From assembly GCA_003213015.1 (NCBI GenBank), contig QCOG01000003.1, positions 1 through 64,000 of the forward strand: a stretch of DNA of 64,000 nucleotides, in the 5' to 3' direction. Below are positions 26,973 through 35,902 of this stretch, piece after piece (within the stretch, counting starts at the first letter, position 1; every line of letters begins with the position of its first letter). The notes beneath the pieces were generated by a model. The model did no database searches, was not told the origin of the DNA, and saw nothing but the letters and a program-made list of their open reading frames with translations. The translations under genes and the position numbers were made by a program. This stretch comes from Pelagibacteraceae bacterium AG-430-F16 (GTDB lineage Bacteria > Pseudomonadota > Alphaproteobacteria > Pelagibacterales > Pelagibacteraceae).

Positions 26973-27701
26973 ATGAAAAATATTAAACCCATTTATTCAA
27001 TAAATTTTGATAAAATTGCCAGAAATCCAAAGAATATTATTTATCTAATTTATCATTATACTGGTATGAAATCCGAAAATAATGCAATCAAGAGATTAAG
27101 TAATAAAAATTCGAAAGTAAGCTGTCATTATTTTATAAAAAAAAGTGGAATTATTATTAATATGGTCCCAGATAAATATATTGCATGGCATGCAGGTATT
27201 TCTTGTTGGAGAAAACATCGTAATTTAAATGATAAATCAGTAGGTATCGAGATTCAAAATGCAGGTCATTCAAACCATTACCCACAATTCTCAAAAAAAC
27301 AAATAAAAAGTCTTCTCTACCTGACAAAGATTTTAAAAAAAAAGTACAACATAAAAACTAAAAATTTTTTGGGCCACTCGGATATAGCACCTGAAAGAAA
27401 AAAAGACCCTGGAGAAAAATTTCCGTGGAAATACTTATCTAAATATAAAATAGGTATTTGGTATAATTTACCTAAAAAAACTTCGAAATTAAGAAATATT
27501 GAGGTTTCAAATAATGAAATTAAGCTTTTTTACTTTTATTTAAAGAAAATAGGTTATTGCCTGCAAAAAAAACAATCTAAATATTTAAAATCTATAATAA
27601 AAGCTTTTCAAAGAAGATACAGATCAAAAATAATTAATGGAAAAATTGATAAAGAGTGTTTAGAAATAGCAAAAAACTTAGTAAAATGTGGTTTAAATTA
27701 A
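26973..27701 (+). CDS. N-acetylmuramoyl-L-alanine amidase (AmpD/AmiD type) with peptidoglycan-binding domain
   Basis: 242 residues. Zinc ligands of the Amidase_2 fold are seen in LIYHYTGM (near 27) and GHSDIAPERKKDPG (His near 133 and the KxDPG element), with SCHYFIKKSGIIINMVPD and AWHAGIS between them. The last ~65 residues (LKKIGYCLQ ... IIKAFQRRYR) fit a PG_binding_1 domain. It cleaves the lactyl-amide bond of muropeptides in cell wall recycling or turnover. No convincing signal peptide is present, so a cytoplasmic AmpD-like role is favoured. It is a single gene upstream of rnpB. Confidence 0.85.
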   Translation: MKNIKPIYSINFDKIARNPKNIIYLIYHYTGMKSENNAIKRLSNKNSKVSCHYFIKKSGIIINMVPDKYIAWHAGISCWRKHRNLNDKSVGIEIQNAGHSNHYPQFSKKQIKSLLYLTKILKKKYNIKTKNFLGHSDIAPERKKDPGEKFPWKYLSKYKIGIWYNLPKKTSKLRNIEVSNNEIKLFYFYLKKIGYCLQKKQSKYLKSIIKAFQRRYRSKIINGKIDKECLEIAKNLVKCGLN

Positions 27702-27736
27702 GATTGTAAAATCCGTAAAATTCTATAAAAAAAAAC

Positions 27737-28091
27737 TGCTAGATAAGTGACTTATCGCTTTAAAGTTTTTTAAAGAGGAAAGTCCGGGCTCTACAAAGAC
27801 ACAGTGCCAGTTAATGACTGGCGGGGGAAACCCCAGGGATAGTGCCACAGAAAATAAACCGCCTCATCAAGGCAAGGGTGAAAAGGTGTGGTAAGAGCGC
27901 ACCGGTTGTTTGGTAACAGATAACGCATGGAAAACCCCACTGGGAGCAAGACTGAGTAGAGATGACATTGTGAAAACAAAAAGCAGTCTTTGGCTAGTCA
28001 TCAGGGTTAGTTGCTTGAGCCTTAAGGCGACTTAAGGCCTAGATAAATGATAAGTTTAAACGACAGAACCCGGCTTATAGCTTATCTAGCA
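27737..28091 (+). ncRNA. rnpB: RNase P RNA, bacterial class A
   Basis: P1 is a perfect 11-bp pairing of 27737-27747 with 28081-28091. Downstream of P1 come the conserved 5' element GAGGAAAGTCCGGGCTC (about 27775), GGCGGGGGAAACCCCAGGGA, the CR-II/III type stretch GGTAACAGATAACGC, and the 3' conserved ACAGAACCCGGCTTAT before closure of P1. Together these are the universal RNase P core. The RNA is the catalytic subunit that matures tRNA 5' ends. No strong terminator hairpin follows. Confidence 0.95.
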
Positions 28092-28154
28092 AATCACTAA
28101 AAAAATTTTGTTTCTCAAATGTTCCTTTTCAATATTAGACTTATATTATAGGTA

Positions 28155-28183
28155 TTGACGGTTGCATTAAAAACCCATATATT
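28155..28183 (+). promoter_or_regulatory. mraZ/dcw promoter
   Basis: TTGACG at 28155-28160 and TATATT at 28178-28183 are separated by exactly 17 bp and lie 34 bp upstream of the mraZ ATG. This is the best consensus-like promoter in the window. The -10 box lies between and overlaps the first two MraZ boxes, which is a sensible place for a repressor. Confidence 0.65.
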
Positions 28184-28204
28184 CCCATGAATACCCAAAT
28201 GGGT
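28173..28204 (-). promoter_or_regulatory. MraZ operator: three TGGGN boxes with 10-bp period
   Basis: Read on the minus strand, TGGGT (28197-28193), TGGGA (28187-28183) and TGGGT (28177-28173) are direct repeats each separated by 5 nt, exactly the arrangement bound by MraZ (TGGGN-N5 repeats). A fourth TGGGT in the opposite orientation lies at 28200-28204. The array covers the -10 box and ends 13 bp before the mraZ start, so autorepression of mraZ and control of the downstream dcw genes is expected. Confidence 0.8.
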
Positions 28205-28216
28205 TAATTATGGATT

Positions 28217-28669
28217 ATGTTTTTATCGACGTACGAAAACAATATAGACAAAAAAGGGAGAGTATCTGTGCCTGCGCAATTTAGATCACATTTATCCAGT
28301 TTGGGATTTAATAGTATAATTTGTTTTCCTTCATTTAATCAACAATGCTTAGAAGCTTGGCCCCAAGATAGAATTGAAAAATTATCAGACGCAATTGATA
28401 ACTTAAATCCATTTGAAGAAAAAAAGGATTATTTTGCTACTTCAATTTTATCTGAAAGTGTGAATTTAATTTTTGATACAGAGGGCAGGATATCCTTAAC
28501 AAAAAAACTTCTTCAACATTCAAAAATTAAAACAAGAATTTTATTTATTGGTCTAGGCAAGACCTTCCAAATTTGGGAACCAACATTATTTGAAAAATTT
28601 AAGACGAAAGCTATCAAAAAATCAAATTTAAATAGATCAAGTCTTAAATGGGAAAAAAAGACAAACTAA
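28217..28669 (+). CDS. mraZ: MraZ, transcriptional regulator of the dcw cluster
   Basis: 150 residues, normal length. MFLSTYENNIDKKGRVSVPAQFR is the first SpoVT/AbrB-type half-motif (DxKGRxxxP), and LIFDTEGRISLTKKLLQHSKI is the second. MraZ forms ring oligomers that bind TGGGN repeats upstream of its own gene, and such boxes are present here. Start ATG 28217 is chosen over the out-of-frame ATG at 28210. It is first in the cluster, 16 bp ahead of ftsZ. Confidence 0.95.
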   Translation: MFLSTYENNIDKKGRVSVPAQFRSHLSSLGFNSIICFPSFNQQCLEAWPQDRIEKLSDAIDNLNPFEEKKDYFATSILSESVNLIFDTEGRISLTKKLLQHSKIKTRILFIGLGKTFQIWEPTLFEKFKTKAIKKSNLNRSSLKWEKKTN

Positions 28670-28673
28670 TAAA

Positions 28674-28681
28674 GAGGGGGG
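28674..28681 (+). promoter_or_regulatory. Strong G-rich ribosome binding site of ftsZ
   Basis: GAGGGGGG ends 4 bp before the ftsZ ATG at 28686 and is one of the most G-rich runs in the window. Most genes here have no obvious Shine-Dalgarno sequence, so this suggests ftsZ is translated at a high rate. Confidence 0.6.
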
Positions 28682-28685
28682 CATA

Positions 28686-30128
28686 ATGACAATTAATTTT
28701 AAAACACCAGAGATAAAAGAGCTCAAACCTAGAATACTGGTTTTAGGTGTAGGTGGCGCTGGAGGAAATGCAATAAATAAAATGATCGAAAGTGGATTAC
28801 AGGGCGTTGAATTTGTTGCAGTAAATACTGATGCACAAGATTTAATTCACAGCAAAGCTAAGGCAAAAATACAAATTGGTTTAAATTTAACGAAAGGTCT
28901 AGGTGCTGGTTCAAAAATTGATATTGGTCAAGCGGCTGCAGACGAGTCATTAAATGAAATAGTAAATTGTTTGCAAGGATCAAACATGGTTTTTATAACT
29001 GCAGGAATGGGTGGTGGAACAGGAACTGGATCTGCGCATGTAATTGCGCGAGCGGCAAAAGAACTTAATATTTTAACAGTGGGTGTCGTAACTTTACCTT
29101 TCTTGTATGAAGGTTCATCTCGAATGAGAAGAGCTCAACAAGGTCTAGAAGAATTAAGAAAGCATGTAGATACTATAATAGTAGTTCCTAATCAAAATCT
29201 ATTTAAAATAGCAAACGAGAAAACAACTTTTGAAGAGTCATTTGAACTCTCAAACGATGTATTGTTACAAGGTGTTCAAAGTGTAACAGATTTAATGGTA
29301 CGTCCTGGTCTAGTTAATTTAGACTTCGCCGATGTAGAGTCAATTATGAGTTCAATGGGTAAAGCAATGATGGGCACTGGTGAAGCTGAAGGTGAAAATA
29401 GAGCTATTAATGCTGCTGAACAGGCTATAAGTAATCCTTTAATTGATGACTATTCTTTAAAAGGAGCTAAAGGTTTATTAATAAATATTACTGGTGGCAA
29501 AGATCTAAAACTTTTTGAAGTTGATGAAGTTGTTAAAAAAATTACTTCCGAGGTTGATCCAGAAGTTGAATTTATTAAAGGTTGTATAATTGATCCTTCC
29601 TTAGAAGGAAGATTAAGAGTATCAATTGTTGCAACCTCATTAGATGGACAACAACCTGAATCAAAGTCAGTTATAAATATGGTCCATAGAATTCAGAACC
29701 GAAATCCAGGCTATTCAGATTTTTCAAATTTGAGACCAAGTTACTCTTATGAAATGAATCAAGGATTATCCACTAGTGGAGCTAATGCACTAAAAATACA
29801 AACGAATGATGTCAAAGTCTCAGAGAATGATTTGATGTCTTCTATGTTAGATGAGAAAATGGCAGTAGAAAATTCTATTACAAGTGAATCCGAGAACGAG
29901 GAGAGTTCTCTCGATGAAAAACTGATTTTAAACGATAATGATGCAAATATTTCAAGCGATGAATCTAATGGACTTGAAAACTTCAATTTAGATGCAGAAG
30001 ATCCTCAATTATTTGATGAGAGACAAAGTATAAACTCAGATCATGAGGCAAATATAAATGAGGACAGTGATACAGACGAAGAAGACGAACTTGAAATACC
30101 AGCATTTTTAAGAAGACAAAAAAATTAA
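28686..30128 (+). CDS. ftsZ: FtsZ, tubulin-like division GTPase
   Basis: 480 residues. The tubulin signature GGGTGTGS lies at 109-116, GVGGAGGNAI at 21-30, and the T7 loop region NLDFADVESIM near 210. After the core (about residue 325) comes an acidic linker of about 140 residues, ending in the conserved C-terminal peptide EIPAFLRRQ that binds FtsA, ZipA-like or other partners. It forms the cytokinetic ring. Its place is odd: in most bacteria ftsZ follows ftsA near the end of the dcw cluster, but here it lies between mraZ and rsmH. No second copy is seen after the ftsA-like gene. Confidence 0.98.
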   Translation: MTINFKTPEIKELKPRILVLGVGGAGGNAINKMIESGLQGVEFVAVNTDAQDLIHSKAKAKIQIGLNLTKGLGAGSKIDIGQAAADESLNEIVNCLQGSNMVFITAGMGGGTGTGSAHVIARAAKELNILTVGVVTLPFLYEGSSRMRRAQQGLEELRKHVDTIIVVPNQNLFKIANEKTTFEESFELSNDVLLQGVQSVTDLMVRPGLVNLDFADVESIMSSMGKAMMGTGEAEGENRAINAAEQAISNPLIDDYSLKGAKGLLINITGGKDLKLFEVDEVVKKITSEVDPEVEFIKGCIIDPSLEGRLRVSIVATSLDGQQPESKSVINMVHRIQNRNPGYSDFSNLRPSYSYEMNQGLSTSGANALKIQTNDVKVSENDLMSSMLDEKMAVENSITSESENEESSLDEKLILNDNDANISSDESNGLENFNLDAEDPQLFDERQSINSDHEANINEDSDTDEEDELEIPAFLRRQKN

Positions 30129-30146
30129 TGGTCTTCGAAAAAATAA

Positions 30147-31151
30147 ATGAGTGCCACTATTTTACCGGAAAAAACTTTACATTATCCGGTACTTCTAAAT
30201 GAAGTTATAAATATTATTACCCCTCAAAATGGTGGCACTTTTATAGATTGTACGTTTGGTCAAGGTGGTTACTCAAAAAAAATATTAGAATACCCAAACA
30301 CTAAAGTAATAGCTATTGATAGGGATGAAAACTCGCTACAAATTGCTTCAGATTTAAAAAAAAAGTTTGAAGACAGATTTTCTTTTCACAATATAAGGTT
30401 TAGCCAAATAAAGGACTTGAAAATTGATGGTGAAGTCAAAGGTATAATTTTTGATTTAGGTTACTCTCTAAATCAAATCAAAGATCTCTCAAGAGGTCTA
30501 TCATTTGATAGCAAAGGTGAACTTAATATGAAAATGGGGCTAAATGATTTTTCTGCAAAAGACGCAATAAACAAGTTAGATCAAAAAGAATTAGAGCAAA
30601 TTTTTAAGTATTTCGGTGAAGAAAAAAAATCAAAACTTATATCCAAAAAAATCGTATTTGAGCGACAAAAAAAAAATTTAGATACTCAGGATTTGGTTAA
30701 TATAGTTAAAAGTACAAAAAAAAATTATTATACAAAAACTAACCAAGCAACTAAAGTTTTTCAAGCTTTAAGAATTTTTGTAAACAAAGAAATAAGTGAA
30801 CTCACTAGAGGTTTAAAAGAGTCTGCAAACATTGTCAGTCAAAATGGAATTATATTAACAGTGTCGTTTCATTCGTTAGAGGACAGGATTTGTAAATTTT
30901 TTTTTAATCATCTTTCAAAGCAAGATAAAGTCTCTAGGTACTTACCAGAGAAAAAATTAACAAAAAAGGCATTTAGTCTTATAACGAAAAAACTTATCGT
31001 GCCAAGTTCTAAGGAATTAAAATTAAATCCACCATCTAGATCTGCAAAATTAAGAGCAATTAAGAAAATTGATATATACGAAAATAATAAGAATGTATTT
31101 TTGAAATTTAAAAATTATTTAAATATTGAAAAGTTATCTGAAAAATTATGA
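30147..31151 (+). CDS. rsmH: RsmH (MraW), 16S rRNA C1402 N4-methyltransferase
   Basis: 334 residues. HYPVLLNEVINII, FIDCTFGQGGYSKKIL (SAM motif I), IIFDLGYSLNQI and FHSLEDRICKFFF are the family blocks. The usual DLGVSSxQ motif is altered to DLGYSLNQ. The C-terminal NPPSRSAKLRAIKK matches the normal ending NPRSRSAKLR with one substitution. It methylates the ribosomal P site and is nearly always coupled to mraZ; here ftsZ separates them. The next gene overlaps by ATGA. Confidence 0.95.
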   Translation: MSATILPEKTLHYPVLLNEVINIITPQNGGTFIDCTFGQGGYSKKILEYPNTKVIAIDRDENSLQIASDLKKKFEDRFSFHNIRFSQIKDLKIDGEVKGIIFDLGYSLNQIKDLSRGLSFDSKGELNMKMGLNDFSAKDAINKLDQKELEQIFKYFGEEKKSKLISKKIVFERQKKNLDTQDLVNIVKSTKKNYYTKTNQATKVFQALRIFVNKEISELTRGLKESANIVSQNGIILTVSFHSLEDRICKFFFNHLSKQDKVSRYLPEKKLTKKAFSLITKKLIVPSSKELKLNPPSRSAKLRAIKKIDIYENNKNVFLKFKNYLNIEKLSEKL

Positions 31152-31414
31152 AAAAATATATAATTTTTTTCTGCATTGTTTGTCTAATCATCACAACATC
31201 AATCGTTAAATCATCCACAAGACAATTAGAAAAAAATATATTTATACTCGGGGAAGAAGTGAAAATTTTAGAGGAAAAATTAAATTTTTTGCTTTTAGAA
31301 AATGATTATTTAAGTAACCCAGAAAGATTGATTAGATTAAAAGAAAAATTATTTAAGGATAAATTTTTTCCATTAAATCCAAAAGATATTAAAAAGGTTG
31401 AATTTAATGAATAA
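31148..31414 (+). CDS. ftsL: FtsL-like division protein
   Basis: 88 residues: a short N-terminus, one membrane helix (about 4-20), then a coiled-coil-prone segment (TRQLEKNIFILGEEVKILEEKLN) with the NPERL motif near residue 58, where FtsL proteins have a conserved DPxRxExxA-like stretch. It forms the FtsQLB complex that activates FtsWI. Position between rsmH and ftsI is the normal place. The sequence itself is poorly conserved, so synteny carries much of the call. Confidence 0.75.
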   Translation: MKKYIIFFCIVCLIITTSIVKSSTRQLEKNIFILGEEVKILEEKLNFLLLENDYLSNPERLIRLKEKLFKDKFFPLNPKDIKKVEFNE

Positions 31415-33065
31415 TAATAAAAAAAGATTATATATAATTGAAAATAACGATGAATTTAAATTTTCTGAAAAAAAAAAGATAGTTTCTTTTAATAGAGTTG
31501 CATTCTTGTTTTTTTTTATTCTTTTTATATTTTTACTTTATTCAACTAAGATTGCATATTTAGGATCGAGTACTCCAAAAAAAACATATCAAACGGTAAA
31601 CCAAATTAAAAATTATCGTGCTGATATTGTTGATATTGATGGGAGTTTTATTGGCAAATCAGTGATAACTTACAATGTCGGAGTTAAACCAAAATTAATT
31701 AATGATAAAAAAAAATTTTTGTTAAAACTAAAGTATACTTTTCCTGAATTTGACTTTGAAAAAATTGAAAATAATATTGAGAAGAATAAGTTTTTTTATT
31801 TGAAAAAAAAACTCACTCCTCAAAAATCTGAAGAGATTAAACTATTAGGTGAGAAGTCTTTAGTTCTTGAACCAAAAGTGACAAGAATTTATCCGGATAA
31901 CAATTTGTTTTCACATACGGTAGGCCAGATAGATGATGAAAATTTTGGAGTCTCAGGTATTGAAAAAAGTTTTGACAATTATCTTAAAACAAACACTAAG
32001 CCACTAATTATGACTTTAGACAAAGAAATTCAATATTTGGTTAGACAAGAACTTCTTAATTCTGAAAAAATTTTCAAAAATGTTGGAAGCGCAGGCATTC
32101 TAATGAATATTAATAGTGGAGAGATATTATCGTTGGTATCTTTGCCTGATTTTGACATTAATCTGCGAAAAAATATTTCTGATAAAAAATATATTAATAG
32201 AGCAACTAAAGGAGTCTATGAATTTGGATCAGTTTTTAAGACATTTACAATAGCAGCAGGATTTGATGAAAAATTAATTGAACCAAAAGATATGTTTAAT
32301 AATCTTGAAAAAAAAATTTATTGTGGCGGCAGAACTATTTCTGAATATGATGAAGATTTATCACAAAATTTATCGGTTGAAGAGATCTTGATTAATTCTG
32401 GAAATATAGGGTCTGTAAAAATAGGCCAAAAATTAGGTGTCGATAAGATTAAAAATTTTTTAATTCGAATTGGTATTCTAGGTGATATTGAATTTGATAT
32501 TCCAGAGATTGGAAAACCTATACCTTTTAATTGGGGAAAATGTAAACTATTAACTGTCTCTTTTGGCCATGGTATTACAACTACACTCATACAGCTTGCT
32601 AAAGGCTATGCGATAATATCAAACGGTGGATATGATATTACACCAACCTTGATCAAAGATAAAAATATTGGCTATACAAAAAAAAAGAGAGTTTTAAGTA
32701 CAGATGTAAGTTTAAAAATAAATCAAATTTTAAGAAGAGTAGTAACAGAGGGAACAGCAAGTTTGGCTGATGTGAAAGGATATAATGTTGGGGGAAAAAC
32801 AGGTACCGCACTTATTGTTGAAAACGGAAAATATACTAAAAAAAAAATAAATACTTTTGCGTCAATTTTCCCAATAAATGAACCAAAGTATGTTTTTATT
32901 GTTATGTTGGAAGATACTAAATTATCCAAAAATTATGTTTATAATTATAGAAACAAACCTGGCTCATTTGTTGGCACACCCTTCAATACCGCAGGCTGGA
33001 CTTCAGTAGAGGTAGCAGCAAAAATAATAGAAAAAATAGGACCTATTTTAGCCACAAAATACTAA
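31407..33065 (+). CDS. ftsI: FtsI / PBP3, division-specific peptidoglycan transpeptidase
   Basis: 552 residues from ATG 31407, which overlaps ftsL by 8 bp; an upstream in-frame TTG at 31398 is less likely. There is a single membrane anchor (about 30-52), a dimerisation domain, and a transpeptidase domain with SVFK (S275, K278), SGN (about 331) and KTGTA (about 465). YRADIVDIDG at about 70 is the R1 class B PBP motif with D instead of RG-type residues. It cross-links septal peptidoglycan with FtsW. The C-terminus is normal. Confidence 0.95.
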   Translation: MNNNKKRLYIIENNDEFKFSEKKKIVSFNRVAFLFFFILFIFLLYSTKIAYLGSSTPKKTYQTVNQIKNYRADIVDIDGSFIGKSVITYNVGVKPKLINDKKKFLLKLKYTFPEFDFEKIENNIEKNKFFYLKKKLTPQKSEEIKLLGEKSLVLEPKVTRIYPDNNLFSHTVGQIDDENFGVSGIEKSFDNYLKTNTKPLIMTLDKEIQYLVRQELLNSEKIFKNVGSAGILMNINSGEILSLVSLPDFDINLRKNISDKKYINRATKGVYEFGSVFKTFTIAAGFDEKLIEPKDMFNNLEKKIYCGGRTISEYDEDLSQNLSVEEILINSGNIGSVKIGQKLGVDKIKNFLIRIGILGDIEFDIPEIGKPIPFNWGKCKLLTVSFGHGITTTLIQLAKGYAIISNGGYDITPTLIKDKNIGYTKKKRVLSTDVSLKINQILRRVVTEGTASLADVKGYNVGGKTGTALIVENGKYTKKKINTFASIFPINEPKYVFIVMLEDTKLSKNYVYNYRNKPGSFVGTPFNTAGWTSVEVAAKIIEKIGPILATKY

Positions 33066-33077
33066 GAATTTAAAAAA

Positions 33078-35900
33078 ATGTTATTGGGTAAATTAATTAA
33101 AAATATTAAACCAGCGTACAAATCTGTAAAATTTAATAATATTAGATTCAATAGCTTATGTTGTAAACCGAATGATATTTTTTTTTCTATCCAAGGAAAT
33201 AAATTAAAAGGAAATAATTATATTAAAGACGCTATAAAAAATGGCTCAAAAATTATTGTTTCAAATCTAAACTTTGAGGGATTTAATAAAGAAAAAATTT
33301 TATTTATTAAAAATAAAAATCCAAGAAAAGCATTAGCAGAGGCTGCAAACAATTTTTATAAAAAAAAACCTAAAAATATTATCGCTATAACTGGCACAAA
33401 TGGAAAAACATCAATTGCAAATTTTTTTTATCAAATATTGTCTCTAAGTAAAAAAAAGGTTGCTGCCATAGGAACTTTAGGTGTTTTTTCAAAAAAAATT
33501 AAATTTAAGACAAATAATACAACAATAGATCCAATCAAAATGCATCAAATTTTACAAAAATTAAAAAATTTTGATATTGATAACGTAATTATAGAAGCAT
33601 CAAGCCATGGTTTAAAACAACATAGATTGGATGGATTAAATTTAAAAACTGCATTGTTTACGAACTTGTCAAGGGATCATCTAGATTATCATAAAACTTT
33701 TAAAGATTATTTTAATTCTAAACTTATTCTTTTTGATAAATTGTTGCTTAATAAGGGGAATATAATTTTTGAAAATGGAATATCCCAAGAAAAAGACCTT
33801 AAAAAGATTTCAAAAAAAAAGAAGTTGAAGATTTACAAAATAGGTAGTGAAAATTCCTTCATTAACTTGAAAAAAATCCAAAAAATCAATGATAAGAAAA
33901 GAATTGTTTTTAGTATTTTAAAAAAAGATTATTCATTCCATTCTTATCTAATTGGCAGCATTCAGATTAAAAATTTACTTTTTGCAGTTTTGGCTGCATA
34001 TCTATCAGGCATAAGGATTGATACCATTCTAAAAAATATAAGTAAGATTAAACCTATAAATGGAAGACTAGAGCAGATTGGCAAACTAAAGAATAAATCA
34101 AGAGTAATACTTGATTATGCACATTCTCCAGATGCTTTAAAAACAGTAATATCAAATATAAAAGAAGATTTCCCTTTAAGTAAAATTTCATTAGTATTTG
34201 GATGTGGAGGGGATAGAGATAAAAGTAAAAGACCTTTAATGGGAGGTATTGCAAACAAGTATTGTGATAAAATATATTTAACTGACGACAATCCAAGGTT
34301 TGAAGACCCTAATGTCATAAGAGACCAGATTAAAAGGAAAATTAAGAAAAAAAAATATGTTGAAATTTCCTCACGGGCTCATGCTATCTCAAAAGCTGTT
34401 AGTGAATTAAACTCAGGTGATGTTTTAATTGTTGCTGGAAAGGGACACGAAAATTATCAAGAATATAAAAAAAGACTTTTTTTTTCGGATAAATTAGAGA
34501 TTATTAAAGCTATTAGAAAAAAGAATAATTTATTATCGAATTCCCTTAAAACAAATATATTAATTGAAACTTTCAATAATAAAATTTTAAATAAAAGAAC
34601 TCTAATAAACTCAGTGTCTTTAAACTCCAAAGATGTTAAAAAAAATTCAGTATTTTTTGGGGTGAAGGGTCAAAAATTTGATGGAAACAAATTTGGAATT
34701 GAGGCGATAAAAAATAATGCAATTTTAGCAATTACAAATAAGAAATCTAAAAATTCCAGAAATATATTTAGTAGAAATCCTTTCGAGAAACTAAATAAAT
34801 TTAGCTCAGTTTATAGAAAGTCTTTAGACAGTAATAATATTGCAATAACTGGATCTGCTGGAAAAACATCGGTTAAAGACTTAACTGGATTTTGTCTAAA
34901 TAAATTAGATAAAACACATTATTCAAAAAATTCCTTTAATAATAAATACGGTGTGCCTTTAAGTATTATAAACTCACCTCAATCGACAAAGTTCTCAGTT
35001 TTAGAAGTAGGAATGGATAAAAAAGGAGAAATTGACACTTTAACAAAGCTAATAAGACCTAATCTTGGTTTAATAACAAATATCTCATACGCTCATATTA
35101 AGAATTTTAAGAGTCTAGATGAGATTGCAAAAGCTAAGGGTGAAATAATAAATAATATTTTTCCTTCAGGAGTAATGATCATAAATAAAGACGATAAATA
35201 CTGTAATTATTTCATTTCAAAAGCAAAAATGAGAAATTTAAATATTATTACTTTCAGTAAAAAAAAAAAATTAGCTGATATTGTTTATCTTGGCAGAAAA
35301 AAAATTAAAAATGAATTTTTATGTAAATTTTTGATAAAGGGTGAAACAAAATTTTTTAAAATTCCTAATTATTTAATAAATTTCAAAGAAAATATTTTAT
35401 CTACACTAAGTATTATTTCTAATTATTTTAATATAGATGCATTACCTTTTAATTTATTTTTAAATTTTAAAATCTCACAGAGTAGAGGCTCTATTATAAA
35501 GTATAAAAAAGGAAAAAAAAATTTAACTATAATTGATGAAAGTTATAATTCAAATCCACTTTCATTTAAATTTGCATTAGAAAGATTTGACAAAAAATAT
35601 AAGGGTAGTAATAAAAAATTTATTTTGATTGGAAACATGCTTGAATTAGGAAAATTTTCAAAAAAACTTCATATTCAAATTGCAAAATATATTAATAAGT
35701 CAGACATAAATAAAACTTATGTTTATGGCAACTTTACAAAACATACATTTAACAAATTAAAACCACAAATGAGAGGCAAAATATTGAGCAATAAATTAGA
35801 GATTTTGAATTTGATAAAAAAACAATTACCTAATAACAGTTATTTAATGATAAAAGGATCTAACTCAACTGGATTAAATAAAATAATAAAAAATTTGTAA
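33078..35900 (+). CDS. murE-murF: MurE-MurF fusion: UDP-MurNAc-tripeptide and -pentapeptide ligase
   Basis: 940 residues encoding two Mur ligases in one chain. The MurE half (1 to about 485) has GTNGKT at 106-111, the IEASSHGLKQHRL segment, the meso-DAP specificity motif DNPR at 404-407, and GKGHE near 455. The MurF half (about 495-940) has TGSAGKTS at 591-598, LEVGMDKKGEI near 640, and DESYNSNPLS near 815. It adds meso-diaminopimelate then D-Ala-D-Ala to UDP-MurNAc-dipeptide. No stop or new ATG with a ribosome site marks the join, so a true fusion is favoured. Such fusions are known in some proteobacteria, for example Bordetella. Confidence 0.95.
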   Translation: MLLGKLIKNIKPAYKSVKFNNIRFNSLCCKPNDIFFSIQGNKLKGNNYIKDAIKNGSKIIVSNLNFEGFNKEKILFIKNKNPRKALAEAANNFYKKKPKNIIAITGTNGKTSIANFFYQILSLSKKKVAAIGTLGVFSKKIKFKTNNTTIDPIKMHQILQKLKNFDIDNVIIEASSHGLKQHRLDGLNLKTALFTNLSRDHLDYHKTFKDYFNSKLILFDKLLLNKGNIIFENGISQEKDLKKISKKKKLKIYKIGSENSFINLKKIQKINDKKRIVFSILKKDYSFHSYLIGSIQIKNLLFAVLAAYLSGIRIDTILKNISKIKPINGRLEQIGKLKNKSRVILDYAHSPDALKTVISNIKEDFPLSKISLVFGCGGDRDKSKRPLMGGIANKYCDKIYLTDDNPRFEDPNVIRDQIKRKIKKKKYVEISSRAHAISKAVSELNSGDVLIVAGKGHENYQEYKKRLFFSDKLEIIKAIRKKNNLLSNSLKTNILIETFNNKILNKRTLINSVSLNSKDVKKNSVFFGVKGQKFDGNKFGIEAIKNNAILAITNKKSKNSRNIFSRNPFEKLNKFSSVYRKSLDSNNIAITGSAGKTSVKDLTGFCLNKLDKTHYSKNSFNNKYGVPLSIINSPQSTKFSVLEVGMDKKGEIDTLTKLIRPNLGLITNISYAHIKNFKSLDEIAKAKGEIINNIFPSGVMIINKDDKYCNYFISKAKMRNLNIITFSKKKKLADIVYLGRKKIKNEFLCKFLIKGETKFFKIPNYLINFKENILSTLSIISNYFNIDALPFNLFLNFKISQSRGSIIKYKKGKKNLTIIDESYNSNPLSFKFALERFDKKYKGSNKKFILIGNMLELGKFSKKLHIQIAKYINKSDINKTYVYGNFTKHTFNKLKPQMRGKILSNKLEILNLIKKQLPNNSYLMIKGSNSTGLNKIIKNL

Positions 35901-35902
35901 CA

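Noticed and set aside
27791-27979. 62-codon minus-strand open frame in the middle of the RNase P RNA
   Set aside because: It lies wholly within the structured rnpB gene and has no protein similarity; its openness follows from the relatively GC-rich RNA.
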